Of a DNA stretch of 64,000 nt, positions 21,801-34,215 are shown piece after piece. Every line of letters starts with the position of its first letter. Position 1 is the first letter of the stretch. The position numbers and the translations under genes are program-made. This DNA comes from Paulinella micropora (Eukaryota > Cercozoa > Imbricatea > Euglyphida). The notes beneath the pieces are model-generated. The model did no database searches and had not been told where the DNA came from. It saw only the letters and a list, made by a program, of their open reading frames with translations. Location: the NCBI GenBank assembly GCA_009731375.1, contig BJOX01000009.1:590822-654821 (forward strand), read 5' to 3'.

Positions 21801-21870
21801 CAGATAGATAGATAGATAGAGAGATGGATGGATGGATGGATAGATAGATGGATAGATGTATAGATAGATG

Positions 21871-21904
<34 letters not shown>

Positions 21905-22050
21905 CAGATAGATAGATAGATAGATAGATAGGTAGATAGATAGATAGACCATCCCCAACCTTGATCAAGCTGCATGGGCACTAAGCTTGGCGACTGGCGC
22001 AGTTTGCGTTGGTGCAGATAGGTGGGTAGGTAGGTAGGTAGGTAGGTAGG

Positions 22051-22085
<35 letters not shown>

Positions 22086-22208
22086 TAGGTAGGTAGATAG
22101 ATAGATAGATAGATAGATAGAAAGATAGATAGATAGATAGATAGATAGGTAGGTAGGTAGGTAGGTAGATAGATAAATAGATAGATAGATAGATAGGTAG
22201 TAGGTAGG

Positions 22209-22243
<35 letters not shown>

Positions 22244-22267
22244 TAGGTAGGTAGGTAGGTAGGTAGG

Positions 22268-22299
<32 letters not shown>

Positions 22300-22338
22300 A
22301 AGATAGATAGATAGATAGGTAGTAGGTAGGTAGGTAGG

Positions 22339-22369
<31 letters not shown>

Positions 22370-22377
22370 GTAGTATG

Positions 22378-22408
<31 letters not shown>

Positions 22409-22508
22409 GTAGGTAGTAGGTAGGTAGGTAGGTAGGTAGGTAGATAGATAGATGGATAGATAGATAGATAGATAGATAGATAGGTAGGTAGGTAGGTAGG
22501 TAGGTAGG

Positions 22509-22543
<35 letters not shown>

Positions 22544-22612
22544 GTAGCTAGCTAGCTATAGATAGATAGATAGGTAGATAGATAGATAGGTAGATAGATA
22601 GCTAGGCAGCTC
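21091..22612. repeat. GATA/GGTA arrays with repeated short islands
   Basis: Long (GATA)n and (GGTA)n tracts. The islands at about 21,313-21,360 and 21,582-21,652 are diverged copies of each other (ACCGATGACGAGCGAGG type). A further unique island is at 21,948-22,018. No gene could be supported. Confidence 0.8.
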
Positions 22613-22797
22613 ATCATCAACCTTCATCGAACTCCACGGGTCCGAGACTTTGCGATTGGTTCAGTGGGCTTTTGTGTAGATTGCGCAACTGTGCGTACCG
22701 ACATGCACACACACACACACACACACGCATCACATACATAAAAACAACGTAGTTTGCGATGGGAGTGTTGCGTCCACGTCGTGTGTGTGTGCGTGTG

Positions 22798-22842
<45 letters not shown>

Positions 22843-22990
22843 TGTGCGTGTTTTTGTTGTGTGCGTGTGTGTGTGTGTGTGTGTATGTATGTGTATAAAG
22901 CGGAGTGACTGACTGAGCCGGGTGCGCTTCCTCCCTTCCAGTCTTTAGCTGGCTCACTGAAGCGCGGGCCAAGCTCCCTGGAAAAGTGGC
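22613..22990. repeat. Unique island followed by CA/GT dinucleotide tracts
   Basis: Unique sequence at 22,610-22,700, then (CA)n, (GT)n with GC interruptions to 22,890, then unique sequence leading into the minisatellite. Confidence 0.7.
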
Positions 22991-23585
22991 AGTAGTGGGG
23001 CAGTGGACGGGACGTTTTGGCAAGAGTGTGGCAGTAGAGGAGACAAAAAAAGCAATAGTGGAGCAGTAGAGGGACATATTGGGAACAGTGGGGCAGTAGA
23101 CAGGACATATTAGAAGTAGAGAGGACATATTGGCAGTAATGGGACAGAGAGGACATATTGGCAATAGTGGGGCAGAGAGGACAAAGTGGCAATAATGGGC
23201 TTCAGAGACGACAAAGTGGCTATAGTAGGACAGTAGAGAGGACATTTTTGCAGTAGTGGGGCAGTAGGGAGGACATATTGGAACAGTGGGGCAGTAACGA
23301 GGACAAACTGGCAGTAGTGGGGCAGTAGAGAGGAAAAATTGGCAGTAGTGGGGCAATAGAGAGGAAAAATTGGCAGTAGAGAGGACAAACTGGCAGTAGT
23401 GGGGCAGTAGAGAGGACATAATGGCAGTAGTGGGGCAGTAGAGGACAAACTGGCAGTAGTGGGGCAGTAGAGAGGACATATTGGCAGTAGTGGGGCAGTA
23501 GAGAGGACATATTGACAGTAGTGGGGCAGTAGAGAGGACATATTGGCAGTAGTGGGGCAGTAGAGAGGACTTATTGGAAGTATTA
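22991..23585. repeat. ~30-bp minisatellite (AGTGGGGCAGTAGAGAGGAC family)
   Basis: About 18 imperfect units of AGTAGTGGGGCAGTAGAG then AGGACATATTGGC. Three more units lie at 24,128-24,212. Translation gives Leu/Pro/Cys/Tyr/Thr-rich frames on the minus strand, which are simple consequences of the repeat. Related C/T-rich units are found at 29.2-29.9, 48.4 and 48.7 kb. Confidence 0.9.
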
Positions 23586-23624
23586 CCTAGGCTCACTGTT
23601 ATCAACCAGGGGAGTGGTTCTATG

Positions 23625-23674
<50 letters not shown>

Positions 23675-23684
23675 TAGAGAGAGA

Positions 23685-23735
<51 letters not shown>

Positions 23736-23737
23736 TA

Positions 23738-23768
<31 letters not shown>

Positions 23769-24127
23769 CATACATACATGCATACATACATACATACATA
23801 CATAGGTACATAGATACATAGATACATAGATACATACATTTCATACATTACATACATTACATACATTACATACATTACATACTTACATACATACATACAG
23901 GCAGACACACAGACAAACAGACACAACACACGTACACACGCACATACGCGCACACGCACATACGCACATACGCACATATGCAAACATACGTAAACATACG
24001 TAAACATACGTAAACATACGTAAACATACGTAAACATACGTAAACATACGTAAACATACGTAAACATAAGATAACATAAGATAACACACGATAACCGCCA
24101 CACGCCACACGATACACGATACACGCC
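23586..24127. repeat. GATA, GA, CATA arrays and a 10-bp ACGTAAACAT array
   Basis: Simple repeats. Between about 23,985 and 24,070 a 10-bp unit (ACATACGTAA) repeats about nine times. Confidence 0.85.
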
Positions 24128-24652
24128 ACTAGAGAGGACATATTGGCAGTAGTGGGGCAGTAGAGAGGACATATTGGCAGTAGTGGGGCAGTAGAGAGGA
24201 CATATTGGCAGTCATCACGCCACACGCCATCACGCCATCAATCATCACGCCATCACCCATCACCCATCACCCATCACCCATCACGCCATCACCCATCACC
24301 CATTACCATCCCCATCCCCATCACATCACATCACTTTTACTTTTACATTACTTTACTTTACTTTTACTTTTACTTTTATTTTTTTTTTACTTTTTTACTT
24401 TTTTACTTTGACTTTTACATTTACATTCACATTTCATTTACATTTACATTTACATTTACATTTACATTTACATTTACATTACATTACATTACATTACATT
24501 ACATACATACATACATAAATACATACATACACATGCACACACATGCATGCATGCATACATACATACATACATACATACATACATACATACATACATTCAT
24601 AACATACACACACCAGAGAGGGCTAGTGTGGCAACTGGTGCCACTTGCTCGG

Positions 24653-24709
<57 letters not shown>

Positions 24710-24773
24710 GTAGATAGATATAGGTAGGTAAGTTCGGTAAGTAGGTAGGTAGGTAGGTAGGTAGGTAGGTAGG

Positions 24774-24812
<39 letters not shown>

Positions 24813-24892
24813 GTAGGTAGGTAAGTAGGTAAGTAGGTAGGTAGGTAGATAGATAGATAGATAGATAGATAGATATAGACAGACAGACAGAC

Positions 24893-24924
<32 letters not shown>

Positions 24925-25160
24925 TGATAGACAGACAGATAGACAGACAGATAGACAGACAGATAGACAGATAGATAGATAGATAGGTAGATAGATAGAT
25001 AGATAGATAGATAGACAGACAGATAGACAGACAGATAGACAGACAGATAGACAGATAGATAGATAGATAGATAGATGGATAGATAGATAGATAGATAGAT
25101 AGAGTAGATACATACTTGGGAGGGATGAAGTGTTGACTGTTGCCCCTCGCTTGGGACGTC
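24128..25160. repeat. Minisatellite remnant, CATCAC, ACATTT, CATA and GATA/CAGA arrays
   Basis: Three minisatellite units, then CATCACCC-rich sequence, (ACATTT)n, (ACATT)n, (CATA)n and a long GATA/GGTA/CAGA block to 25,110. A short unique island is at 24,612-24,655. Confidence 0.85.
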
Positions 25161-25176
25161 TACGGGATAGAAGACG

Positions 25177-25210
<34 letters not shown>

Positions 25211-25355
25211 GATGGTGGTGGTGATGGTGGTGATGGCGGTGGTGATGGTGGTGGTGATGATGATGAGGATGATGATGATGGTGATGATTATGAGGACGAT
25301 GATGATGGTGATGATGGTGATATGATGATGATGATGATGATGGTGACGATGATGG

Positions 25356-25389
<34 letters not shown>

Positions 25390-25440
25390 GGTGGTGATGG
25401 TGGTGATGGTGGTGATGATGATGGTGATGATGATTACTAT

Positions 25441-25500
<60 letters not shown>

Positions 25501-25520
25501 GACTACTACGACTACTATTG

Positions 25521-25556
<36 letters not shown>

Positions 25557-25562
25557 TTCCTC

Positions 25563-25626
<64 letters not shown>

Positions 25627-25636
25627 NNNNNNNNNN

Positions 25637-25667
<31 letters not shown>

Positions 25668-25690
25668 TCCTCCTCCCTCCTCCTGCTCCG
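25161..25690. repeat. GAT/GGT and TAC trinucleotide arrays, then poly-C around a 10-N gap
   Basis: (GATGGT)-type array to 25,435, (TAC)n to 25,555, then about 60 C, a gap at 25,627-25,636 and about 28 more C. The homopolymer is the likely cause of the break. Confidence 0.9.
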
Positions 25691-25812
25691 CGCTGATAAG
25701 AGTGGATGTGCAAATACATATATACATACATACATACATACATACATACATACATACATACAGTGTTCAAGGTGAAGGAAACGCCTTCTCCCGGGCCCTA
25801 CACATACATACA

Positions 25813-25843
<31 letters not shown>

Positions 25844-26097
25844 GTACATACATACATACATATGTACATACATACATACATACATACATACATACATACA
25901 TACATACATACATACGCACGTATATACATACATACGTACGTACGTACGTACGTACGTACATACATACATACATACATACATACATACATACATACATACA
26001 TACATACCAGCTCACTGGGAATGGTAGGTAAGGCGTGGCTTGAATGGGAAGAAGGTAACTTGATATTCACTGTACCTACACACATAATAGTGTTATT
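25691..26097. repeat. CATA arrays with two related islands
   Basis: (CATA)n with ACGT variants. The island at about 26,018-26,085 (GGCTTGAATGGGAAGAAGGT...) is related to a second at about 26,268-26,330 (GGTCGAGTGGGAAGAAGACA...), about 250 bp away. Confidence 0.7.
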
Positions 26098-26187
26098 ATG
26101 CGGCTAGCCACAAATCTGACGTGTTTTGCGGGCGAGCCGGAGCCGGGCCGGCGAGTCCGCAAAACACGTCGAATTTGGCGCGCCGCA
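26098..26187. mobile_element. GC-rich foldback element, copy 1
   Basis: An imperfect palindrome of about 90 bp. TGCGGC...GACGTGTTTTGCGG on the left pairs with CCGCAAAACACGTC...GCCGCA on the right around a GC-rich centre. A second copy at 60,564-60,645 has the same centre and right arm. Both are followed by TTTATCGGTAACC ... GTGACCGATAA, a further inverted pair, so the full unit may be ~145 bp. Confidence 0.65.
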
Positions 26188-26440
26188 TATGTAGTTTTTA
26201 TCGGTAACCTGGACATATTTTGTGGATGTGACCGATAAGTACATATATGTATACATGTATGCATAAATGAATATGGCTAGGAGTGGTCGAGTGGGAAGAA
26301 GACAAGGTGATATTCACTCCACTTACAAACACAAACATACATACATACATACATACATACATACATACATGCATACATACATACAAATTGCGTTCCTGTC
26401 GGCATCTTGCCTCGCTTTGACTTGTATGTATGTGCATGCA

Positions 26441-26655
26441 TGAGAAGTTCCTAGTTCTTAACTACAATGAGCAAGGATTTCAAATGCTTCGATCTCAGCC
26501 AATGCTGGTTGCTGTCGCTTGTGCAGTGGCTCGTTTGAAAGCCCTCGTCAAGAGCTTACTAATGAGCTAAGCTACAGATACTGGACACCAGTATTAACTG
26601 AGAACGAAGCATTTGAAGTCATTGCTCATTGTAGTTAAGGACAAGGAACTTCTCA
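26441..26655. mobile_element. MITE family A, copy 2
   Basis: 215 bp, TGAGAAGTTCC...GGAACTTCTCA, with ~70-bp inverted ends and an inner palindrome around CCCTCGTCAAGAGC. About 95% identical to the copy at 27,017. Confidence 0.8.
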
Positions 26656-26725
26656 TGTACGTACTCTTAGGTGCTCGCTTTGGCAGTGGCTCACTTGTAA
26701 TAGATAGATAGATAGATAGAGAGAT

Positions 26726-26756
<31 letters not shown>

Positions 26757-27016
26757 TAGATAGATAGATAGATAGATAGATATATAGATAGCTCCTCGTG
26801 GTTCATCCTTTAGTAATGCCTACAAGTATGTACAAAACGTTCATTCATATATGTTTGTATACGCTCGTATCAATAAATCATATTTCCTTGTTTGTATGTA
26901 TGTTTTTGTATGACTTGCATGAATTTGTACACGCTCATATCAATAAATCATATTTCCTTGCTTGTATGTATATCTATGTATGTAAGGTCAGGTGGCGGAA
27001 ACGCTCGTTGCTCACT

Positions 27017-27230
27017 TGAGAAGTTCCTAGTTCTTAACTACAATGAGCAATGACTTCAAATGCTTTGATCTCAGCCAATGCTGGTTGCTGTCGCTTGTGC
27101 AGTGGCTCTTTTGAAAGCCCTCGTCAAGAGCTTACTAATGAGCTAAGCTACAGATACTGGACACCAGTATTGACTGAGAACGAAGCATTTGAAGTCATTG
27201 CTCATTGTATTTAAGGACAAGGAACTTCTC
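27017..27230. mobile_element. MITE family A, copy 3
   Basis: The same structure and nearly the same sequence as copy 2, about 360 bp downstream in the same orientation. Target duplications are not clear. Confidence 0.8.
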
Positions 27231-27685
27231 TTGTATGCATGTGTATTGGCTTACATACATCAATACTATTGCCATACTTACATTTCTGTGAATGCATGTA
27301 CCGGCAGGTGGTGGAACCGCTTGTTGGGGTAGTGGCTCACTTTTATATATGTGTACATGCTTTAAACCATGAATGATATAGCTTTTACTTATATTTCCGT
27401 GCATTATGTACACTCACTTGTAGGGATGCGTGTATATGCTTACAAACATAAATATTTATTTCTTTGTCCCTGCCATTTTTTAACCACCGGCATTCAATTA
27501 TCTCAGATCATGCCCTTATTTTTCGTGAAATTTGCTGTAGCGTTTTTGTTAAGCAATTATCTCAGATAATGCCCGCATTACTCGTGAAATTTACTGTAGC
27601 GTTTTTTGTGAAGTACCGTTAGATGCTGTGGATGCTTGTTGCGGCAATTGCTCACTACCCCGAGGCATGTTGCTGGCAGACGCCC
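27231..27685. other. Low-repeat stretch with a ~60-bp tandem duplication
   Basis: No gene. CAATTATCTCAGATCATGCC near 27,495 and the following bases to GCTGTAGCG repeat near 27,555 with few changes. A related pattern (ATCAATAAATCATATTTCC) is duplicated upstream at about 26,868 and 26,938. Confidence 0.6.
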
Positions 27686-28633
27686 TATATGATATGATAT
27701 GATATGATATGACATGATATGATATGATATGATATGATATGAAATGAAACGAAACGAAACGAAAAACGAAAAACGAAAAACGAAAAACGAAAAACGAAAA
27801 ATGAAAAATGATAACTGATAACTGATATCTGATATCTGATATCTGATGTCTGATGTATGATGTATGATGTATGATATATGATATATGATATATGATATGA
27901 TATATAATATATGATATATGATATATGATATATGATTATGAAATATGAAATATGAAATATGAAATATGATATGATATGATATGACATGATATGATATGAT
28001 ATGATATGATATGACATGATATGACATGATATGATATGATATGATATGATATGATATGATGTGACATGATATGACATATAATATGATATGATATGATATG
28101 ATATGATATGATGATATGATATGATATGATACGATATGATATGATATGATATGATATGGTATGGTATGGTATGGTATGGTATGGTATGGCATGGTATGGT
28201 ATGGTATGGTGTGGTATGGTGTGGTATGGTACGGTACGGTATGGTATGGTATGGTATGGTATGGTATGGTATGGTATGGTATGGTATGGTATGATACGGT
28301 ATGATATGGTATGATATGATATGATATGATATGATATGATAAGATATGGTATGATATGATAAGATATGATATGATATGATATGGTATGGTATGGTATGGT
28401 ATGATATGATATGGTATGGTATGGTATGGTATGGTATGGTATGGTATGGTATGATATGATATGACATGATATGACATGATATGATATGACATGATATGAC
28501 ATGATATGACATGATATGATATGACATGATATGATATGATATGATATGATATGATATGACATGATATGATATTATATGACATGATATGATATGATATGAT
28601 ATGATATGATATTATATGATATGATATGATACC
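27686..28633. repeat. ATATG/GGTAT pentanucleotide array
   Basis: About 950 bp of 5-bp units whose sequence changes in blocks: ATATG, AAACG, TGATATC-like, then ATATG, GGTAT and ACATG variants. Every frame stays open. It is not a gene. Confidence 0.9.
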
Positions 28634-28841
28634 ACTCACGGTTCATCTCTTCGCGCATCTGATCGACTTGATGACGACCTACAGACGGGGATATATATAT
28701 ATATAAATATATATATATGTATATATATATAATATTTACATAGATAGATAGATAGGTAGGTAGATAGATAAGTAGATAAATAAGTAGATATAGATATAGA
28801 TATAGATATAGATATATACATAGATATAGATATAGATATAG

Positions 28842-28878
<37 letters not shown>

Positions 28879-29011
28879 AGAGAGAGAGAGATAGATAGAT
28901 AGATAGATAGATAGAATAGATAGATATATAAACAGATAGATAGATAGATACAGACAGATAGATAGATAGATAGATAGATAGAGAGAGATAGATAGATAGA
29001 TAGATAGAGAG

Positions 29012-29043
<32 letters not shown>

Positions 29044-29215
29044 GGATAGATAGATAGATAGATAGATAGATAGACAGATAGACAGATAGACAGACAGACA
29101 GATAGATAGATAGATAGATAGGTAGGTAGGTAGGTAGGTAGGTAGGTAGGTGGGTAGGTGGGTAGGCGACAGACAGTTTGATGGATAGAGGACGTTGAGG
29201 TCATCCACGTTTCAC
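28634..29215. repeat. Unique island, TA, GATA, GA and GGTA arrays
   Basis: Unique bases at 28,632-28,690 and 29,165-29,220 bracket a run of simple repeats. Confidence 0.8.
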
Positions 29216-29219
29216 GTGA

Positions 29220-29885
29220 AATGACTTCCTCTTCTTGCCTCACTTCTGCCTTGATGACCCCTCTCTCGCCTCACTGCTGCCTTTATTTGCCTCACTGCTC
29301 CCTTTATTTCCCCCTCTCTGGCCTGACTACTCACCCTATCATCTCTCTTTTGCCTCACTACTGCATTTATTTCCCTTCTTTTTGCCTCACTGCTTTTATT
29401 TCCCCTCTTTTGCCTCACTACTGCATTTATTTCCCCTCTCTTGCCTGACTTCTGCCTCTTATTCCCTCTCTACACTCATAACTACTTTCTTACCCGTCTC
29501 TTGCCTCACTATTGCCTTATTTCCCCTTGTCTCGCCTCATTGTTGCCTTTATTCTTCTCTCTTGCCTCGCTACTGCCTTTATTTCCCCTCTCTTGCCTCG
29601 CTACTGCCTTTATTTCCCTGAATTGCCTCACTGCCTTTATTTCCCCTCTCTTGCCTCGCTACTGCCTTTATTTCCCCTGAATTGCCTCGCTACTGCCTTT
29701 ATTTCCCCCACGTTGCCTCACTGCCTTTTTACCCTCTATTGCCTCACTACTGCCTTTATTTCCCCTCTCTTGCCTCGCTACTGCCTTTATTTCCCCTGCA
29801 TTGCCTCACTGCCTTTTTCACCCTATATTGTCTCACTACTGCCTTTATTTCCCCTCTCTTGCCTCACTGCTGCCTTTATCCCCTA
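29220..29885. repeat. ~30-bp minisatellite (TTGCCTCACTACTGCCTTTATTTCCCC family)
   Basis: About 20 degenerate C/T-rich units. The core CTCACTGCTGCCTTT is shared with 48,430-48,540 and is a diverged relative of the complement of the 23-kb unit. Confidence 0.85.
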
Positions 29886-30055
29886 CCCCCCCCCCCCCCC
29901 CCCCCCCCCCCCCNNNNNNNNNNCCCCCCCCCCCCACCCCTCGTGCCTCATACTTGAGACTATCGATACAATACTTGAGTTCATCATTGTATTGATGAAG
30001 TTGTCTCGACCAATCAGGAGAGAACCAGCCTCAGGCGCCTCTACCACACCTATCG
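29886..30055. other. Poly-C, 10-N gap and a short unique island
   Basis: C run to 29,913, gap 29,914-29,923, more C, then unique sequence. Near 30,018 is CAGGAGAGAACCAGCCTCAG, a diverged copy of the inverted repeat at 31.6 kb. Confidence 0.8.
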
Positions 30056-31610
30056 CCATTATATTATATTATATTACATTATATTACATTACATTACATT
30101 ACATATTACATTACATTACATTACATTACAGTACAGTACAGTACAGTAAAGTACAGTACAATACAGTACATTACAGTACAGCACATTACATTAGATTTCA
30201 TTACATTACATTACATTACATTACATTATACTATATTATATTTTATATTATATTATATTATATTATACATTATTATATTATATTACATTATATTACATTA
30301 CATTACATTACATTACATTACATTACATTGCATTATATTATATTATATTATATTATATTATATTATATTATATTATATTATATTATATTATATTATATTA
30401 TATTACGTTACGTTACGTTACGTTAGGCTACGCGCTATGCTACGCGCTACGCTACGCTACGCGCTACGCTACCCTACGCGCTACGCTACGCTACGCGCTA
30501 CGCTACGCTACGCGCTACGCTACGCGCTACGCTACGCTACGCGCTACGCTACGCGCTACGCTACGCTACGCGCTACGCTACGCTACGCGTGCTACTACGC
30601 TACGCGCTACGCTACGCTACGCTACGCTACGCTCCGCTCTACGTTACATTACGTTACGTCACGTCACGTCACGTCACGTCACGCGCCATGCGCCATGCGG
30701 TGCCGTGCCGTGCCGTGCCATGCCATGCCATGCCATGTCATGTCATGTCATGTCATGCCATGTCATGTCATGACTGTCATGTCATGTCATGTCATGTCAT
30801 GTCATGTCATATCATATCATATCATATCATATCATATCATATCATATCATATCATATCATATCATATCATATCATGTCACATTACATTACATTACATTAC
30901 ATTATATTATATTATATTATATTATATTATATTATATTATGTTATATTATATTATATTATATTATATTATATTATATTATATTATATTATATTATATTGT
31001 TTATTTTATATTATATTATATTATATTATATTATATTATATTATATTATATTATATTATATTATATTATATCATATTGTATCATATTGTATTGTACTATA
31101 CTGTATTGCATTGTATTGTATTATATTATATTATATTATATTATATTATATTATATTATATTTTATAAAACTATATAATATTATATTATATTATATTATA
31201 TTATATTATATTATATTATATTATATTACATTACATTACATTATATTATATTATATTACATTATATTATATTATATTATATTATATTATATTATATTATA
31301 TTATATGTTATATTATATTATATTATATTATATTATTTATATTATATTATATTATATTATATTATATTATATTATATTATATTATATTATTATTATAATT
31401 ATATTATATTATATTATATTATATTATATTATATTATATTATATTATATTATATTATATTATATTATATTATATTATATCATATTATATCATATTATATT
31501 ACATTATATTATATTATATTATATTATATTATATTATATTATATTATATTATATCATATTATATTATATTACACACACACAAATATATATATATATATAT
31601 ATTTTGTATA
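30056..31610. repeat. Pentanucleotide array with changing units
   Basis: About 1.5 kb of 5-bp units: TTATA, TTACA, CAGTA, TTACG, CTACG/CGCTA, TCACG, TGCCA, TGTCA, TATCA and back to TTATA. Each block differs from the next by about one base per unit. A (TA)n tract follows near 31,585. Confidence 0.9.
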
Positions 31611-31633
31611 TATATATATATATATATCTATAT

Positions 31634-31851
31634 ATCCAGTCAGGAGAGAGCCAGCCTCAGACGCCTCTATCGCACCTATTGATATTATACTATTAGATAT
31701 ATATATATATGTATATATAATATAATAGTATAATATCAATAGGTGCGATAGAGGCGTCTGATATATATATATATATATATATATAAATCTAATAGTATAA
31801 TATCAATAGGTGCGATAGAGGCGTCTGAGGCTGGCTCTCTCCTGACTGGAT
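31634..31851. repeat. 65-bp perfect inverted repeat with an internal third copy
   Basis: 31,634-31,698 and 31,787-31,851 are exact reverse complements over 65 bases (ATCCAGTCAGGAGAGAGCC... inward). Between them, 31,724-31,760 repeats 37 bases of the right arm. TA dinucleotides fill the rest. Confidence 0.85.
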
Positions 31852-32895
31852 ATATATATAATATAATATATATGCAACAAATATGTTTGGTTGCTGTTTG
31901 TTTTGGGTGCGGCTAGTGTTTCTTGTTGTTGTTGTTGTTGTTGTTGTTATGCCATGCTATGTTATGTTATGTTATGTTATGTCATGTCATTTCATGTCAT
32001 TTCATGTTATGTTATGTTATGTTATGTTATGTTATGTTATGTTATAATATGTTATGTTATGCCACGTTATGTCATATTATGTCATGTTATGTTGTATTAT
32101 GTTGTATTATGTTGTGTCATGTTATGTCATGTTACGTTATGTCATGTTATGCTATGTTATGTAATGTTATGTCATGTCATGTTATGTTATGTTATGTTAT
32201 GTTACATTATGCTAATGTTATGTTATGTTATGTTATGTTATGATATGTTACGTTATGTCATGTTATGTTATGTTATGTTATGTTATATTACGTTATGTCA
32301 TGTTATGTCATGTTATATCATGTTATGTCATGTTATGTCATGTTATGTCATGTTATGTCATGTTATGTCATGTTATGTCATGTCATGTTTTGTCATGTTA
32401 TGTTGTGTTATGTTGTGTCATGTTGTGTCATGTTATGTCATGTTATGTCATGTTATGTCATGTTATGTTATGTTATGTTATGTTATGTTATGTTATGTCA
32501 TGTTATGTTATGTTATGTCATGTTATGTTATGTCATGTTTTTTTATGTCATGTTATGTCATGTTATGTCATGTTATGTCATGTTATATCATGTCATGTCA
32601 TGTCATGTCATGTCATGTCATGTTATATTATGTCATGTTATGTTATGTTATGTCACGTTATGTTATGTTATGTCACGTTATGTTATGTTATGTTATGTTA
32701 TGTTATGTTATGTTACGTCATGTTATGTCATGTTATGTCATGTTATGTGATGTCATGTTCTGTTATGTTACTTCATGCTATGTCATGTTATGTCATGTTA
32801 TGTCATGTCATGTCATATTATGTCATGTCATGTTATGTTATGTTATGTTATGTTATGTTATGTTATGGTTACGTAATGTAATGTTATGTTATGTA
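31852..32895. repeat. (TATGT)n pentanucleotide array
   Basis: From about 31,948 about 940 bp of TATGT units with CATGT, ATATT and ACGTT variants, preceded by a (TTG)n tract. Confidence 0.9.
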
Positions 32896-33557
32896 GAGAC
32901 CAGTCAAAGATTTTTGGTTCGAAGAACTAGACCTATCAACATAACATAGCATACATTACATAAATTACATACATTACATACATTACATGCAGACATGCGA
33001 ACATAACATACATACTACTAAGACTGTTGCAGACACGAATTAGGGCTTCTGAAACTGACATAACATAGAAACGTACATAAGTAACATGCATGACATACCA
33101 TACATAACATACATACGTAACATAGGTGTGTCATACATAACATACATAACATACATACTACTAAGATCGTTGTAGTCAGCCAGTTGATCGCTTCTGGGAG
33201 TTACATAACATACATAGCGTACAAGACATACATAACATCACATACACACATTACGTACATACATGCGAACAAGATTTGAGATACTACTAGTACCCTTGTG
33301 GTAGACATACATACATACATACATACGCATGCAAAGTGCTGGGCAGCGCCCTGTTGACTTGATGGGTACGTATGCATGTTTTGATGAATGTACGTTTTTA
33401 TGTATATGTGTACGTATATCTGCACATATGTATGTATGTATGCATGTAAGGTATTTGATCGCCGACGCGAGTGACATTTCATATTTTACATACATTACAT
33501 ACATTACATACATGCATATCATACATACATACATACATGCATACATGCATACATACA

Positions 33558-33591
<34 letters not shown>

Positions 33592-33634
33592 CATACATAC
33601 ATACATACATACATACATACATACATACATACAT

Positions 33635-33665
<31 letters not shown>

Positions 33666-33828
33666 TACATACATACATACATACATACATACATACATAC
33701 ATACATACATACATACATACATACATACATACATACGTAAGTACGTACATAAGTACATACGTACATACATACATACATAGATACATAGATACATACAGAC
33801 ATACAGACATACAGACATACGCACACAC
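32896..33828. repeat. CATA/ATGT arrays with short unique islands
   Basis: CATAACATA-type repeats with islands near 33,010, 33,165, 33,270, 33,335 and 33,450. The last two can be read as exon-like minus-strand segments but are too short to support. Confidence 0.7.
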
Positions 33829-34215
33829 CGACGTGGTCGCGATGCCTTGCGTGCAGGGATAGCTAGGAGAGAGGGGAGGGCGGACATGGAGGAGGACTTC
33901 AAGGGCGAAGAGGAGGAGGAGAGGGGGGTAGCGGAGGAGTGGGGGGTGCGGGAAGGCGAGGGGGAGGAGGAGGAGTGAGAGGCTTGTGATTTGGACAGGG
34001 AGCTTTGGCGGAGGTGGGGTGGTTTGGATGAGGATGAGGATGAGGATGAGGAGGAGGAGGAGGAGGAGGAGAAGGAAGACTGGGAGTTGGAGATAGAGCT
34101 TTGACGAGAATGGGAAGGTTTGTTGTTGTTGTTTGACTTGGACGGAGAAGGTTTTTTTGCTTTGTTGGAGGGAGTATCAGCACTTCGCAAGATGGACACC
34201 CGTCCGCCTGGCAAT
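33829..34215 (-). CDS. Ser-rich exon candidate
   Basis: 387 bp on the minus strand between an acceptor-like CTATCTAG and a donor-like CG|GTGTGT, both inside flanking microsatellites. The frame starts LPGGRVSILRSADTPSNKAK and continues as a Ser/Lys/Pro-rich segment with a run of about 15 Ser, then ends in ...ALPSLLAIPARKASRPRR. It has GC content and codon variety unlike the repeats. It may be a downstream exon of the large minus-strand gene (its entry phase, 2, does not fit directly after the exon at 37,610) or part of a separate gene. Confidence 0.4.

Noticed and set aside
20980-21981. 333-codon Ser/Ile/Tyr/Leu frame and similar frames elsewhere
   Set aside because: Translation of (GATA)n. 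The same peptide appears at every GATA tract in the window.
22991-24212. CRISPR-like array (regular ~30-bp repeats)
   Set aside because: There are no distinct spacers of constant length, units run directly into each other, and the genome is eukaryotic. The composite arrays at 1.3 and 62 kb also fail because their 'spacers' are all CATA microsatellite.
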